From Rhododendron vialii (lineage: Eukaryota; Streptophyta; Magnoliopsida; Ericales; Ericaceae), in the NCBI RefSeq assembly GCF_030253575.1, contig NC_080565.1, forward strand, positions 6,420,001-6,484,000: a stretch of DNA of 64,000 nucleotides, in the 5' to 3' direction. Below the pieces are notes generated by a model. It worked only from the letters and a program-made list of their open reading frames with translations, had not been told where the DNA came from and searched no databases. Made by a program: the position numbers and the translations under genes. Below, piece after piece: positions 22,943 through 35,800 of this stretch. The stretch's first letter is position 1, and each line of letters opens with the position of its first letter.

Positions 22943-24524
22943 TGCAATTTCAGTTGAGGATGCGGAATTCTCTTCAGAGGAAACTAACTTCAAATTTTAT
23001 GTGCGCCCTGAAGGAAGAAATGTATATTAGACATCTATGCAACAATTATGACGCACTTTGCGACAAACACCAGAAGAAGAAGAAGAAGAAACTGGCATCA
23101 CACTATGGTGAGAACCTTCAACCAGGAGAATATAGAACAAGTCCCACAATATATAATGTTGAGACCAAAGGTATATCTCAAGTATACAAGCTAAAATAAC
23201 AAGACTCAAAGACAAGACCATAACTTTTAAACCTTAAAACCACGAATATTAAACGAAACATGTAAAATACAATACACCTCAGTCCAATCTAAACATTAAC
23301 AGAATATTAGTATCATCAGGTGTAAAAGTACGCTGTTCATCAAAATCCCACTGAGGAAACGTGATAAACTTCTATGCAAAAACTCATTGAACATCAGGTT
23401 ACAAAGCAATACAGTACGTTGGGAGGACAAATACAGCTCAATAGCCACATAATCTGGGGTCTTAAACAATTGATTTTGTCATGCAGTTCCCCTGCTGTCT
23501 ATATGGGAATCATATGCATGAATTCAACCATTCTACACCATAATAACATGCATCATCGAGCAACCTCTCTAGTTTTTTAGTGTAAAATATAATCACTTCA
23601 ACAATTCCCAATTGGCAGCAGCATTTGCAATCAAAAGGATCCATACAGAAATAATATCACATCCTACCTTCGTCCCAAAAAGATTGTCCAGCGCGCAAAA
23701 CAACTTCTTAAAATAATGCGTCTTTGTTGGGAAAAACTCAAATGCTGCTAGTTACTATATAAGAATCAATTCTTTCAATTTATCAAACAAAGCTCAAATT
23801 TCTTGAGATAAAATGTAATTTCTCGAGTTCTTATTTTGCCAACCAGACAATCTTTTTGCAGTTTTCCTTCATTACAACTTTTACCAATTAGAAACACTAC
23901 TATAATCTATGATGTGGAAAAACAACCAATCAAATCCCAATACATTTGCAATTTGCATCACAAAACCTGAACAATTGATCCAGAAAAAAACCTTCATCTG
24001 AGATCGGAAGTATCAGAAGCATCAAAGATGAAATCCTCCAAATCTAGTTTCCGCCAGATTTGACTAAGTCAAAAGTTGACTATACCTATTCGTAAAATGA
24101 AAGAAAAAGCCCCAAGGGTTAGTCCGGTTGGTTGGTGGGTTTGCTCCCCGCACAATTCAGCCGCAAGAAAGTAATTTCTCGCGAATTCCCTAGTCCCGGC
24201 GTGGATCGCTTGCCTTTGATCGGACCGTGCATTTGATCGGACCGGGGAGGGGATTAGTCGAGTTGTGCATAAGCTAGCACGAACTGACCGTCTAACCAAA
24301 AAAAAAATGATCACATGGATGTTTTTAAAAAACGTAACTCAACAGCAAGGCATCTCAATTGCGAATCCAAATCACAGGTACATAATAAAACCCTAAGAAA
24401 TGACAAACTCTGAGCAGCGATAGAACGTCATCGTATTAAATCAAGATCTGGAGCATTCGATCGATCAACGGAATTAGGGTAATTGAAGCTAATAGAGATC
24501 CAGAAGAGAGAAGGAGAAATCGAA
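22943..24524 (-). other. Probable 5' UTR intron of EPSIN
   Basis: The first coding exon begins abruptly with ATG at 22942. Upstream (higher coordinates) a plausible donor CAG/GTTCGATTTC sits at about 24524 beside the GA-rich leader, and an acceptor CTTCCTTCAG at about 23009. An intron in the leader is inferred, not proven. Confidence 0.45.
24108..24308 (+). mobile_element. tRNA-derived SINE in the EPSIN leader intron
   Basis: It begins with GGGTTAGTCCGGTTGGTTGG, contains GTGGATCGC and GGATTAGTCGAGTTGTGCAT, and ends in an A run at 24298-24308. These are typical parts of a widespread dicot SINE with a tRNA-like head and an ATTAGTCGAGGTGCGC-like 3' domain. A possible AAAATGA duplication flanks it. 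Confidence 0.7.
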
Positions 24525-24581
24525 CCTGATCGGAATTGGACCACAAGGAGAGGGCGCCCAAGGCCAGATCTGAGAAGGAAT

Positions 24582-24625
<44 letters not shown>

Positions 24626-24800
24626 CGGAAATTGCGAAGAGCTCCTACAAACAGGATTAAGGGGTAATTGTATCTGTCTTGTTGAAATAATGTTTGAGAG
24701 AGAGAGAGACAGAGGAGAGATTTTTGGTGTTTCTCTCTCTCTAGAATTCCGCGGAGAGAGAGAGAGAGAGAGGGTTGAAAGGTGGACGAGGAAGACAGCG
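24525..24800 (-). promoter_or_regulatory. EPSIN 5' UTR exon with long GA/CT tracts
   Basis: Read on the minus strand this stretch is CT-rich. It has a (GA)n run at about 24588-24622 and shorter GA blocks at 24700-24716 and 24756-24774. GA-repeat leaders are common in constitutive plant genes. The transcription start is unmapped. Confidence 0.5.
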
Positions 24801-25500
24801 CACCTTGCACGCAGGAATTTATGGGAGCAAAAAAATTGTTTCTGATGCCTTTCTAATATTAATATTATGCTTCAAAAATTTATGCTATGATTATAAAATA
24901 GAGTATTAAACTTATATGCTTTGATTTTAAAATATTAATTTGTGCTTTTTCTTTATTGGCAACTTAGATGTTGTTACGGTATTTCATTAGAAGTTAAATA
25001 ATTTGGTAAGACTAAAAAAAAGTTGAGCACAGCAGCACCAAAACAGAGCTGTCAATTTCAAAGGCGTTAAGTCGGATAAATTAAAAATGAAAGAATGTTC
25101 GAAACCGGTTGCCAAACGAGGAACGAATTCCCACGTGAATTCGATTTGGCTTCGATCAGCGCTGACGTTTTTAAAAGACAATGTCAAATCTCTTTTTATT
25201 TTTTTTTTAAAAAAAGTGAGCACATTACGACAAAGAATTCAATAAAATTGACCACTTCAAATATTGAAGCAATTGTTCGAAATAGATGGTTTTGTAAATA
25301 TCCATATGTCACATAAAGCTTTTTCCTATAAAATTTTGGCACCTCTAAATTCAAAATTATTCTAATAGGCCAACTCAAAATATATAGAGACTTTGAATAT
25401 TGTTTTTACTACGGTAAATTTTAGTTACTCCATTTTGTATGGGTGAAAGGGGATAAATCAGTCCATTGATAAGAGAAGATTGACCCATTAGAGCGGATTA
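24801..25500. other. AT-rich spacer
   Basis: No gene, RNA or element could be supported in this stretch. Confidence 0.4.
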
Positions 25501-26310
25501 TACTCGAGTGGAAATGCATAAATGATATATACTCCAGTAGGGGGTGTTCCACTTTTGTGGAAAAGTAATTTTTGAAAAAAAAGGCAATTTTCAAGTTCAA
25601 AAATCATGTGTTTACGTAAATAATTTTTCTACCAATATTGATCTTGTTTGATAGATCTCATTAAGATATTTTAAACGGTGCAAAAAAAATTAAAAAAATA
25701 TTTTTCATTTTTATTATATTTGAATTTGAAATTACCTTCTTTTTCTAAAAAGTTCTTTTTCTAAAAACTGACCAGATACTTTTTTCTTTATTTTTCTAGA
25801 CAATATAAAAGTTGTTTATTATCCTGTGCTCACATCGGCATAAACCACCCAAAACCACTAAAAAACAAGGGCAAAGAAGGTAAGACGCCAGCCGAACACC
25901 AAAACTCCAAAAAAAAAAACCGACATGGAAACAAGCAAACACCAAGCGAGCCTCAAGCCCAAAACAAAAAATAGACCCTATAGCATCAACACCGCCGAAA
26001 CCTAGAAAACACCCGCAAGCCACCAAAAGGCCAGAAAAACAAAACCACCGAAACCAAACACACCCGCTAGGACCCACAAGAAAAGTGCTCTAACGAAAGG
26101 GAAACGATAACCCCATACCACCTAAAGAGACCTAAAAGCCAAACATCTAAAACACCGAAACCTAAACACAACTCGCAAGCACCCACAAGAAAAACTAGAA
26201 CTCCACAGAATGGGAAGCGTCATCCCGCATATCAGAAAATTCTCCTTCTTCTAATTTAGCATACTCGAGTTGAAATGCATAAATGATGATATACTCCAGT
26301 AATATACTTT
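25501..26310. repeat. Local segmental duplication interrupted by inserts
   Basis: TACTCGAGTGGAAATGCATA...ATACTCCAGTA near 25500-25540 recurs at about 26264-26300, and the sequence that follows (TTTTTCTAGA...CTTTGCTCA-like) recurs near 25790-25830 and 26325-26362. In the first copy the two blocks are separated by about 236 bp starting GGGGTGTTCCAC, probably a degraded MITE. Between the copies, 25830-26230 is an A/C-rich stretch with irregular CACCGAAACC repeats. Confidence 0.55.
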
Positions 26311-26499
26311 TCTCAATTTTCCATTTTCTTTTTCTAGATAAAAGTGTATTGTCCTTTGCTCAAAATTTCTCTTTCCTTGTGTTGAAATAGAACCAGTACC
26401 CCTTGATATATATATTGGGTTACTATAAATGATTGTTGGGGACATATTGAGATGCCAAAACATTTAGTAGCAATTTTTATATGCAAAAAAGTGCTATTA

Positions 26500-26891
26500 G
26501 GCCACCTCCAACCCTTCATCAGTTCTTTCATCAAATTCAAATTTGATGAAAAATTGGGCAAAATGTTGATCCAGCCCTTTCACAGATACCAAATTAAGGG
26601 AGAACCAAATGTTTCATCTAATCAAGGGAAAATTATTCACCATCAATTCCTTCACCAAATTTTCAATGTTACCATTTCATCATCATCTCGTATATTCTAA
26701 GTACCTTTTGTGTCCACATTTCCTTAAATTCAACAAACCTATTGCTTTTCTAGGCATCCATTTAGGGACAAGGTGGGAAATTTATAAATGAGATTTGATG
26801 ATAGTCATTGGAGTTGTCAATATCAATCAAACTTTTGGTCAAATATTTTACTCAAATTTGATGAAAAAAACGTGAAGGATTGGAGATGGCC
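26500..26891. mobile_element. Tourist-like MITE (392 bp), TTA target duplication
   Basis: The left end GGCCACCTCCAACCCTTCATC pairs with a right end ending GGATTGGAGATGGCC. TTA flanks both sides (26497-26499 and 26892-26894). The internal CAAATTTGATGAAAAA stretch is also mirrored. Confidence 0.7.
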
Positions 26892-27246
26892 TTATCCGTG
26901 GCTATTGCCAATGGGTAACCACTAAATATGACATTTCTATTTTTGTACTAGTAAATTTTTTCCATAACCAAACTCTAATCAAAAAGTTATAAACATTGAA
27001 TCTTGAGACTCATATTTTAGGAGAGAAGGGTAAAGTAAAATCGAAAAGCATAGAAAATTAGTAAACCAAATGGAAACGACATTTTTATTATGTGTAAAAA
27101 ACATGGGGAAATGGAATGTACGATTGAGTCTAATTGTTTTTTTATTGCTAGTTAACGAGAGGTATTCATTGCTTGGCAAAGAGTGCTTTGACATGGTTTG
27201 ATGCGAAGACTTGAGAAGTAAGACCCTTTTAAACGCGTTTTTCACC

Positions 27247-27669
27247 GCTTAATATATCTCCAACAGATCCTTCATATCATTATTTGATCCTCCATTTAGT
27301 AGGATAATGATGCCCCAACAATCCATTTGATTTTTTACAAGTTAAATGCAGAGCATGGGAAAAATAATAATAGAATCGCATAGCTTTGTATTGGTTTAGT
27401 TCATAGTTGGACATCCGCCACAAGGTAACCCATTGACTCTTTTAGGTCTTGGACTAATTCTAAATCCACTTCGTGAATAGAAAAAGAACGAAACTAATTA
27501 ATTTATAACGAAACCAGAGAATACCCTGGAAAAATTTGCAATTGAAATGAGAAATAAATATACAAAGATGTGTTCAAGTTTTGTATGAATATGAAAAACT
27601 TCTGGAGTCATTTTTTATTACAAAATATTTACTATTATTTTGATCCATTTGAGTTGGAGATGCTCTTAA
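27247..27669. mobile_element. Candidate MITE with ATCTCCAAC ends
   Basis: ATCTCCAACAGATCC near 27254 is mirrored by TTGAGTTGGAGATGCTC near 27649-27665. A TTA lies next to each end, but the left terminus is degenerate. Confidence 0.4.
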
Positions 27670-28535
27670 ATAAGATGACGCTATTCTTTCCAATGTATTG
27701 ACTAGGGATTTCTATACAATTCTATGATGTTGGCAATAAACCTAGCAATACATCTGCATGGGGCATGTGGCCGGAGACAAATAACAATTGTGCGGATGGA
27801 ATAAAAAAATAGCACCTCCAAACTTTATGGGTCCCATCGGAGTCTCCAAATATTGATCCGATCTATTCATTTATCGAAAAATGCAAGAATGTTGAGAAAA
27901 ATTAGCTCGGTTGAAATTCGATAAATAAGTGAATAAATTGTGTTTTATTTTACCGCATGGACAGTTGTAATTTAAAAATCGTACTTGTCATCCAACGTAA
28001 TATGAGAAGTATCTGAATGATGGATATCTAGCGGAATGTTTGAGTGGCATACCTCATTTGTCTTCCAATTCTTCTGAAAGTGAAGCAATTATATTTTCAA
28101 AAAGCAAAATAGAAGATTATTGAGTACAAGTCATGAGAAGAAAATTCAGACTTTATCTCAATTTCTCTAAATTTTGGTTCCACCACGTATTTATTTGGAG
28201 AACTCCTTGTTACATTGTCGAACCCTGCTTTGTTCCACCATCACCCCTGTAGTAGGACAGTAACCAGTTAAAGACACTCCGGTAGGAGGTGTTTGGCTGA
28301 AAATGGCTGAAAATACCCTCCGTTGGCTAGGTTTGTGCTTATGAAAAAGATGGCCCGAGCAGGTCTTTATCCCTACTAAGCTCTCCGTAAGCATAACTTG
28401 AGTTTCTCTAAGAGCTGCCCCCAGCTACCACTATTAAGCCCTTGGAGACTATTAATAGCCTAATTTCAAAAGTCTGACCACAGTCTCTACGAGCTTGTTC
28501 GTTTTGATATTTGGATTTTAAATTTTGAGTTATAA
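27670..28535. other. Spacer without recognised features
   Basis: Mixed AT-rich sequence with no supported coding region or repeat boundary. Confidence 0.35.
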
Positions 28536-28536
28536 G

Positions 28537-28568
<32 letters not shown>

Positions 28569-28580
28569 GAGAGAGAGAGT
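28536..28580. repeat. (GA)n microsatellite
   Basis: A nearly pure GA run broken by one GC. Confidence 0.9.
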
Positions 28581-28733
28581 AATGATTGAGGGAAAATTTA
28601 TTAAGGACCGTACGCTGAGAGAGAATTCAAAATCCCAAATACCAATTACCCGTGACGAATTTGACCATTCATTCTTTCGTTACTAGTCTATTTGGCCAAT
28701 TGTTAGCCACGGTTCTTTTCGAGGGTGGTTTTA

Positions 28734-29801
28734 GGCCATCCACAGTGGCATAATCAAAAGCAAATTATTTTTAAAGTTAACAATGTTGGGGTAAAAGATA
28801 GCTCACAATGGTATAATCAAACTTAACAACATTCTTAAAAATAATCAAATTTTGGGCTTTGGATAACCAAAACTAGCAACCTTTTTCAATAATCAAAATT
28901 TGTGGATATCAAACCACATAAGTTAACTAGTTCTAAAATTTATGTACACGTGTGTTTCAAATGGTATTTTCTTCTTATTTTCTTCGCGTGCTCTATATCT
29001 CATTTTCTTCGGCCACAAACTCTTTCTTTTTCTTTCCCTCCAAAAGTGAAGCTCATATCTTTCAATCATTTACAATTCAACTCATTGTCACCGGATTAAG
29101 GTATTTCACTTTTTTTTCCGTTTTTTTTTCGTTCCTCTCCTTGTGATTGAGTACATGAAGAACCTTGCATTCTTTTACAAATTCAAGAACACATCTGTTT
29201 TTTTTTTTTTTGAGTACATAATTTTTTTTCCAAATTCATAATATGAGGGAAGGAAGTCACTAATTTTTTCTCCAAAATTATGAGAGAAAATCGATATATT
29301 TTTGCCAAAAAAAACCGTAATGGAGAAAAGTAATCAATGGTGGAAAACATTTGTCGCCGCATTAAGGTATTTCACTTTTTTTTTTTCCGTTTTTATTTTA
29401 TTCTTTTGTCGTTCCTCTCCCTGTGGTTGAGTACATAAAAAATCTTATATTTTTTTACAAATTCAAGAACACGTCTGTTTTTTTTTTTTTTTGAGTACAT
29501 GATTTTTTTTCCAAATTCATAATATTAGGGAAGGAAGTCACCAATTTTTTTCCCAAAATTAAAGGAGAAAATCGATATATTTTTGCCAAAAAAAATGTGT
29601 AATGGAGGGAAGTGATCAATGGTGAAAAACACAAGGGGAGAGAGAGTGTAATTGTAGTGTATCCCTTATTTTAGTTATGGACTAGAAGTGACCATTGTGG
29701 ACCTCAATATTGTTAAGCTTAGCAACCTCTTAAATGGATAATCAAAAGCTGATGTGTCAATTTTTGGTTATTCATTTTTGATTATGCCACTGTGGATGGC
29801 C
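28734..29801. mobile_element. 1,068-bp Tourist/Harbinger-like element with internal tandem duplication
   Basis: The terminal inverted repeats start GGCCATCCACAGTGGCATAA and run for about 27 bp. TTA is duplicated at 28731-28733 and 29802-29804. Internally a unit of about 265 bp is present twice in direct order (about 29084-29348 and 29349-29613), each with GTATTTCAC, T-runs, GAGTACAT and ATCGATATATTTTTGCC. No transposase is visible. Confidence 0.75.
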
Positions 29802-29872
29802 TTAGGCGATCTTTCGACAATAAATGCAGTCGAACTTTCATCATCCTATTGCCCCACTAAAAAATATGAGTT

Positions 29873-30236
29873 GATTTTCTAAATAAGCCATTTGGCTTAT
29901 TTTTTTGTCCTTATTCAATTTTTTTTCCGCATTTGTTAGTTTTTTGACAATTTTTTGGGAATTATTGCTTCTTCATGACAAGGGGAATCTAAAAAGTAAA
30001 AATTACGATCGAAATCCCATTTTTTTTTTGAATAAAGACGAAAAAATTGGTTTATTTTTGTTTTTATTCAAAAAAATTAGGTTTCAATGGTAATTTTTTA
30101 ATTTTGTAGATTTCTCTCGTCATAACTCATAACGAAGTAATAATCCCCAAAAAATTGACGAAAAACTAACAAATGCAAAAAAAATTTGAATAAGGGCAAA
30201 AAAATAAGCCAAGTGGCTTATTTATAAGAACAACCC
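29873..30236. mobile_element. Fold-back MITE, same family as 3791-4166 (copy b)
   Basis: TCTAAATAAGCCATTTGGCTTATTT at the left pairs with ATAAGCCAAGTGGCTTATTTA at the right. The internal TTTGTTAGTTTTTTGACAA and AATCTAAAAAGTAAAAA blocks match the 3791 copy. Outer ends are worn. Confidence 0.6.
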
Positions 30237-30243
30237 CATTTAA

Positions 30244-30590
30244 GGGGCCGTTCGGCTAAATAAGCCAAGTGGCTTATTTTTTTGTCCTTATTCAAATTTT
30301 TTTTGCATTTGTTAGTTTTTCGTCAATTTTTTGAAAATTATTGCTTCGTCATGACGAAAGGAATCTAAAAAGTAAAAAATTACAATCAAAATCTAATTTT
30401 TTTGAATAAAGACAAAAATAAGACAATAAGCCAATTTTTTCGTCTTTACTAAAAAAAAATAGATTTCGATCGTAATTTTTTATTTTTAAGAAGAAGCTAT
30501 AGTTACTTAAAAATTGACAAAAAATTAACAAATGCGAAAAAAATTTAAATAAAAACGAAAAAATAAGCCAAGTGACTTATTTAGATTCTC
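30244..30590. mobile_element. Fold-back MITE, same family (copy c), right end truncated
   Basis: It starts GGGGCCGTTCGGCTAAATAA directly next to copy b. The internal sequence matches copy a. The right end stops at GACTTATTTAG without the expected GCCGAAC terminus. Confidence 0.6.
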
Positions 30591-31250
30591 ATCGCTGCTT
30601 GTCAGTGACAACAACTATGTTTGACAATCAATGTCCCATTCGAGCGTGCAAACTGCAAGCATGCCAACAAAAATCTGCACGAGGTACACAACACAAAATT
30701 GCCTAGCTATTATATATTTTCTTGAACAGGCCTAGCTATTATAGAAAAACACTTTTTGGCTATCTATTTTACCTCAAACTGGTGTACATGTGTGTTTTTT
30801 TTTTTTTGGATGTTAGGGATTAGTTGTTAATATTTACAATGGGATCGAACACCTCCGTTATGGGTCTTGAATCAAGGTTTTGAATACCGTATTTGCTAGA
30901 GTACTGATTTTTTTACTGATACTGTATGTACCAATACATATAAGATACGGAGTACCATTTCGAATTTATCGATATTAGTGTTTCTCCTATTTTACTACAT
31001 AAAAGAATTTATCAGCATAATATACGGATTTATTAAAAAAAAAAAAGTAGTCTAGTGCCATCCAGCATTTACCGGTATTGACTAATATTGTCCCTTAATA
31101 GAAACATTAAAACTAGTATGATATTCATTATCAACGAGTACGAAATTAGAGTTGTATGGTACTGAATGTAGACAATACCGATACGTCGATTCCGGCCGTA
31201 CTGCCTGGAACTCAAAACCCCCCTCTGGAGGTTCGGCGTATGCGATTCAT
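30591..31250. other. Spacer with a dispersed-repeat fragment
   Basis: No gene. The stretch 30880-31200 (TTTTGAATACCGTATT... GTACTGAATG...GATACG) looks like a dispersed plant repeat, but its ends could not be set. Confidence 0.3.
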
Positions 31251-31987
31251 AAGGGCATCCGCATTAGCCTCTCTACATTTTGGACCAAATTACCTCTTAA
31301 AAACTCACTTTATTACTTTAGCTATTTACTTTTCAAATGTCTCCTGCATCAGACTCTCTATATTAAAATTATCATATTAAAAATATTAATTCTTTATTCT
31401 TAAAAAAAACAAAAACAAAACAGAGAAATTAAACAAAACAGCGGCAGCAATCTTTCTCTCTCTCTCTCTAACTTTACTCTCTCATTTCTCAAATCCAATC
31501 CCAGAAAATCGAAAAACAAAACCTCAAACCAGTCTCAACCAAAGATCAACAACACAAAACCCCTCCCCTGCGTCCCCCACCTCACCTTACGCTGACAACC
31601 AACGATCAACCCCTCCGACCACCACCCCACTTCTCCCTCCAAGCCCATCTCAACCACGGCATGCATCATCTCTTCATGGGCCGACCTCAAAAGCAATGGG
31701 TGCAGGTGAACAGTAGAGAGGGCCAAGCTCAAAGCCAGTAGATTTGTGGCAAAAAAAGCGGAGCCTCCAAGCACGAGCAGCCATGGGAGCAGCCTGCTAT
31801 AAGTAAATAATTAATAAAATAAGGGATAACTTATGACCTCATGAGAAGAAACAAGGTACTGTAGCAAAGCTATACTAATTGCAAAGTAGAGAGGGAAGTA
31901 GTGAGCCTGATGCAGGAGAGTTTTGGGTGTTTTGCTCTCTATTATAGTTTGATGGAGGAAGTACCGAGAGAGATGCAATGCTCTAAC
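31251..31987. mobile_element. Candidate GC-containing non-autonomous element
   Basis: The left edge AGGGCATCCGCATTAGCC and right edge GAGATGCAATGCTCTAACC are imperfect inverted partners. The interior is CT- and C-rich, with a 79-codon minus-strand open frame (31535-31774) that resembles no family I know. It ends about 260 bp upstream of the split-barrel gene start. Confidence 0.35.
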
Positions 31988-32246
31988 CTTGCCAACTACT
32001 GTACACTCTAAACTTAAACTGGGGAAAGAAGCTTCGAATTCATTTCGGCAGTGGAAGTGGGTCCCATTCTACAACAGACTCCCCGAAGCAGCAGAGATTT
32101 TGAGGGGCCAATCAAAAATTCATTCAAGCTCTCACTCAAACACAAAAAGCCAACTTAAATTCACTCAGGCTCGATCTTTATCTGCCCACCTGCGCTCTGA
32201 TCCATTCTCTCTCTCTACCCGTCACACACACACTCTCTCTCTCTCC

Positions 32247-32857
32247 ATGGCGATCGCCGCAGCTGCATCGATTTCCCTCGGTAAAAAAACCCTTTTTCTG
32301 CATGCCTATAATTTTAGTCTCTTTCGTTTGTAGAAATATATGTGCGTGCGTTATTCTTGCAAATGATCCAAATGACTTCGATCTTTTGCTTTTCTGGAAA
32401 ATTTTTCAGTGTATTAGCAGCAGAGGAAGGGGTTCATTAAGGGGTGGTTTGTATTTATTCAATTTTTTTCGTCCTTTGTTAGCTTTGCATCAATTTTCGC
32501 GTGGATTATTGGTTCGAATAGAAATTGTAAAAAACAAAAATAACTCAAAACAGACAGGTTTTAGTCTCTCTCTGTTTTATCGAAATACTAGCCTATGCCG
32601 GTGCCAGGCACGGCTCGAACAATTAGCACACGGAAACAAATACTGAACTCGCGTGTAATATACGGCTCAAACAATCAGCACATGCAAATTAATACTAAAC
32701 TTGTGTGCAATATACAAACCCGTGTCCAACAGATTCAACTATGTGATAAACAATAACGCAACATATCCATTGATAAACATCATAGTCTTAATGAAAAGGA
32801 AATGGGTAGCAAATATACAAAGAATGATGGAAGAACTCATTGGTGGTATTGAACTTC

Positions 32858-32896
<39 letters not shown>

Positions 32897-35800
32897 AAGA
32901 AGAAGAATGTGAAAATGATATGAACGATGTATAGAAAATTCTATTTTCGGTGATTTCCGTGATGTACGTTTGACAGCTTAGAAATAGGAAAAGGAATGTT
33001 GGCTTTGATTTCGGTGATCTCGGTGGTTTTGTACAAAGGTTATATATGATTTGGTTTTTATTTGAATAATGCCTTAATGGGTGGTTTTGAATACAATGCC
33101 TTAATGGGAGTAATTTATGTGAGGAGAGGTTAATACATTGGGAAACCTTCATTCCTTTGATCCAACTGCTATACCTTATCACTAAGTACGATTGAACGAT
33201 TGTAGATGCGTCTATGTTTGTTATGTGTAGACATTTTGGTGGAAAACTGCTCTGTTTTATAATCGAAATATATGTATGTATGTATATATATTTATACACA
33301 CATATGTTATGCTTGAAAATGATCCAAAAGACTTTCTGTTCAATTCTCTCGTGGTACCCACTTTGATCTCTAATCGGGTCTGACTGAAGTTACTGACCCA
33401 TTTTTTAATTTCTGGCGAGATTTTCAAATATTATCAGCTGTGGAAGTGGTTTCATTAAGACCCATTTGGCCTAATTTTTGAGTATTTTTAGCGAGTTTTG
33501 TTGTTGTTGTTTTCTCTTATTTCTAACTTATTTCATGTCAATTTTTTAGGGTGTGTTCCACTAATTAAAATAAGTACTTATTTTTTTGAATTAAAGGTGA
33601 TGTATTGTGAGAGAATGACCTGTCTCGTAAAGCGAAAAATAAGTACTTAAAAAATCAGAACCTTAATGGAACAGGGCCTTAAGGTTAATCGTGAGAGGAA
33701 TCAGAATAAAACTGTCTTTTAGTGCGTTATCGAAAATTTTCAACTTCGTCTATATTTCTTTTTTTTATACTTTTTGTTATCTCCCTCAAGGTTTCCCTCC
33801 TCAAGATGAAGGATGTGATGTAAAATTTTGGCGAAAAGCTAAAGAAAAGTAAGTAAAAGTAAAATAATACCGACTCTCTTCAACCGATGGTCCGATATTA
33901 ATTTAGTCCAAAGTCAACCTTAAGTAGAGTATATTGTCAGCTTGATTTTCTTTTTCACTTGTATAACACAGGTTTGGAAAAAAAGTTGTCGTTGCCAATT
34001 CTATAATTAATGATATTAATCTGGTTGAGCCTATTTTTAGTTCTTTTATCACTCAGAAAAAAGATTGTTTGTATATGTCTCCTGTGGTTGTGAATATTTG
34101 ATTGCTATTTATGGGTTTTACGCTTTTGTTTATGGGGCTCAGGGTATGCAGTTTCATTTTCCCTCTCATTTTTTTTTTTTGTCTTTAACTTCATTTTCAA
34201 TCTCATTAACCTAAAAACAGCTGAATGTGAAAGATTGCACTATTGAAATTACTTGTAAAAATATTCGCTTGACTTCTTTTTTCATCAATCAGTACTGTTG
34301 AATGTTTTAGCAGGAAACTTTAACAAATCAGTTGTTTTCTGGGAAACATAAGTGAACACACTATTCAAGAATGCAGGGTTTTCCATTTGATTCAAGAATG
34401 CAGTGTTTTCCATATGTTGTTGTTGGGTAGCTAGCAATTACGAACCTCCACAATAATATGATCATTTGGCTAGAAGTGAGTTATTTTTTTCTTTTCTCGT
34501 GAACCAAAGCAAAATAGGTTATATTACTGCAAAGTTGAGTTCATTGGTCATCCTCATAAATTTCTTTCTAAAAAATTCATAACTGAACACAACAATATAC
34601 ATGGAAAACCTTAAAACGACAATACTCACACCGAAAACTTGCGAGCACCTTGTTGGCTTACCCTGCATTATGACTTGTAATGAAGAGTATTCAAATACAA
34701 GACTTAAAGAAGAAAGACTGGAAACCCAATGAACCACTTTTCACCTTGATGTCTTGACCCCAAAACTCATTGTTTATTCCTCACTGTACCAGTGGTTTTG
34801 ACCACCATCAGCATTCACTTGAATCTAAATTCCCCTTCCCTTCAATAGAAACAAGATGGAAGATGTTGTCTGGGTTTGGTTTTAAAAATTTCACAGACTA
34901 TAGTCTTTGTTACGTTTTCAATAGGGTAATAATAGCATCGTTAAATTAGTGATGAAGCTTGAACCCAAGACCTATGCCTTGGAAAACTTTTCCTTACCAC
35001 TTGGTTAGGTGTTGGCTTCACAACTTAGAGAAGGTTTTTTTTGGTAGGAGTTGATCAAATCAGGGCTCTTGTAGTTTCTTTCAAGCATGTATTATTGAAT
35101 TCCAAATACCAAACCTCCTGCCAAGCTCCGTTTGAGTGCGACTCAAGGCACCTCGAAAGAGATGGTGACTATGCTGGGGCACCCTTCGAGAGCCCTTCAA
35201 ACACCTTCAAATTGGGTCTCGGATTGTGACAGTCCTGTTTTCTAGCCAATAACTTATACAAAGAAGACTAATGCATCAAACCCAATTCGACTTTATTCAT
35301 AAAAGAACTTTCATTGACTAATGCAACAAACTCTACATGTAAAATGTACATAAAGCACACACAACCGAGAGGTCCGAGACTGTATAAATTTAAATCGATA
35401 TGATCATCATCTCTTTGGAGAAAATCAACCTTGCTAAAGTTTTGTCTGTCAGAATTGTGTCATATCTTATAGTGTTCAGTTTTTTGTTAATCAATTGTTG
35501 TGCCAAACCTAGTGGCATTCTCGTTTTCATATAATTCGGTTATCAAATTTACACGTGTTTCGGTTGCCTCTCTTTTTTGTTTGTATTGGTGACTTGGTTT
35601 TTTTTCTTCCCTTGCATTTTTTTGTCTTGTTTTCTTTTTCGCATATGACCTCTATGGTTGTTTTTCATTTCAGGTCGCTCCCACTGTCATCTCTGCCATG
35701 CAGATGGGGTTGGTTGCTCCACGTCACATGCAGTCACTAGCAGTTGGATTAAATCTCCTCTTGAGAGTCATAGTTTCTTTGATCAATCTGGCACAAGGTG

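Larger units (their letters stand above)
32281..35673 (+). other. Intron 1 of the split-barrel gene
   Basis: Contains a GA microsatellite (32861-32894), a 130-bp MITE (33549-33678) and a probable SINE relic (34945-35020). The remainder is AT-rich with no recognised function. Confidence 0.6.

Noticed and set aside
25796..26077. 93-codon Cys/Phe/Gly-rich minus-strand frame
   Set aside because: It results from the A/C-rich low-complexity strand; composition, not a protein signal.
31535..31774. 79-codon minus-strand frame in a C-rich patch
   Set aside because: No homology recalled; it lies inside a candidate non-autonomous element.
34945..35020. Candidate tRNA gene on the minus strand
   Set aside because: Box A and box B are present but the arms do not pair as a cloverleaf; a SINE relic is more likely.
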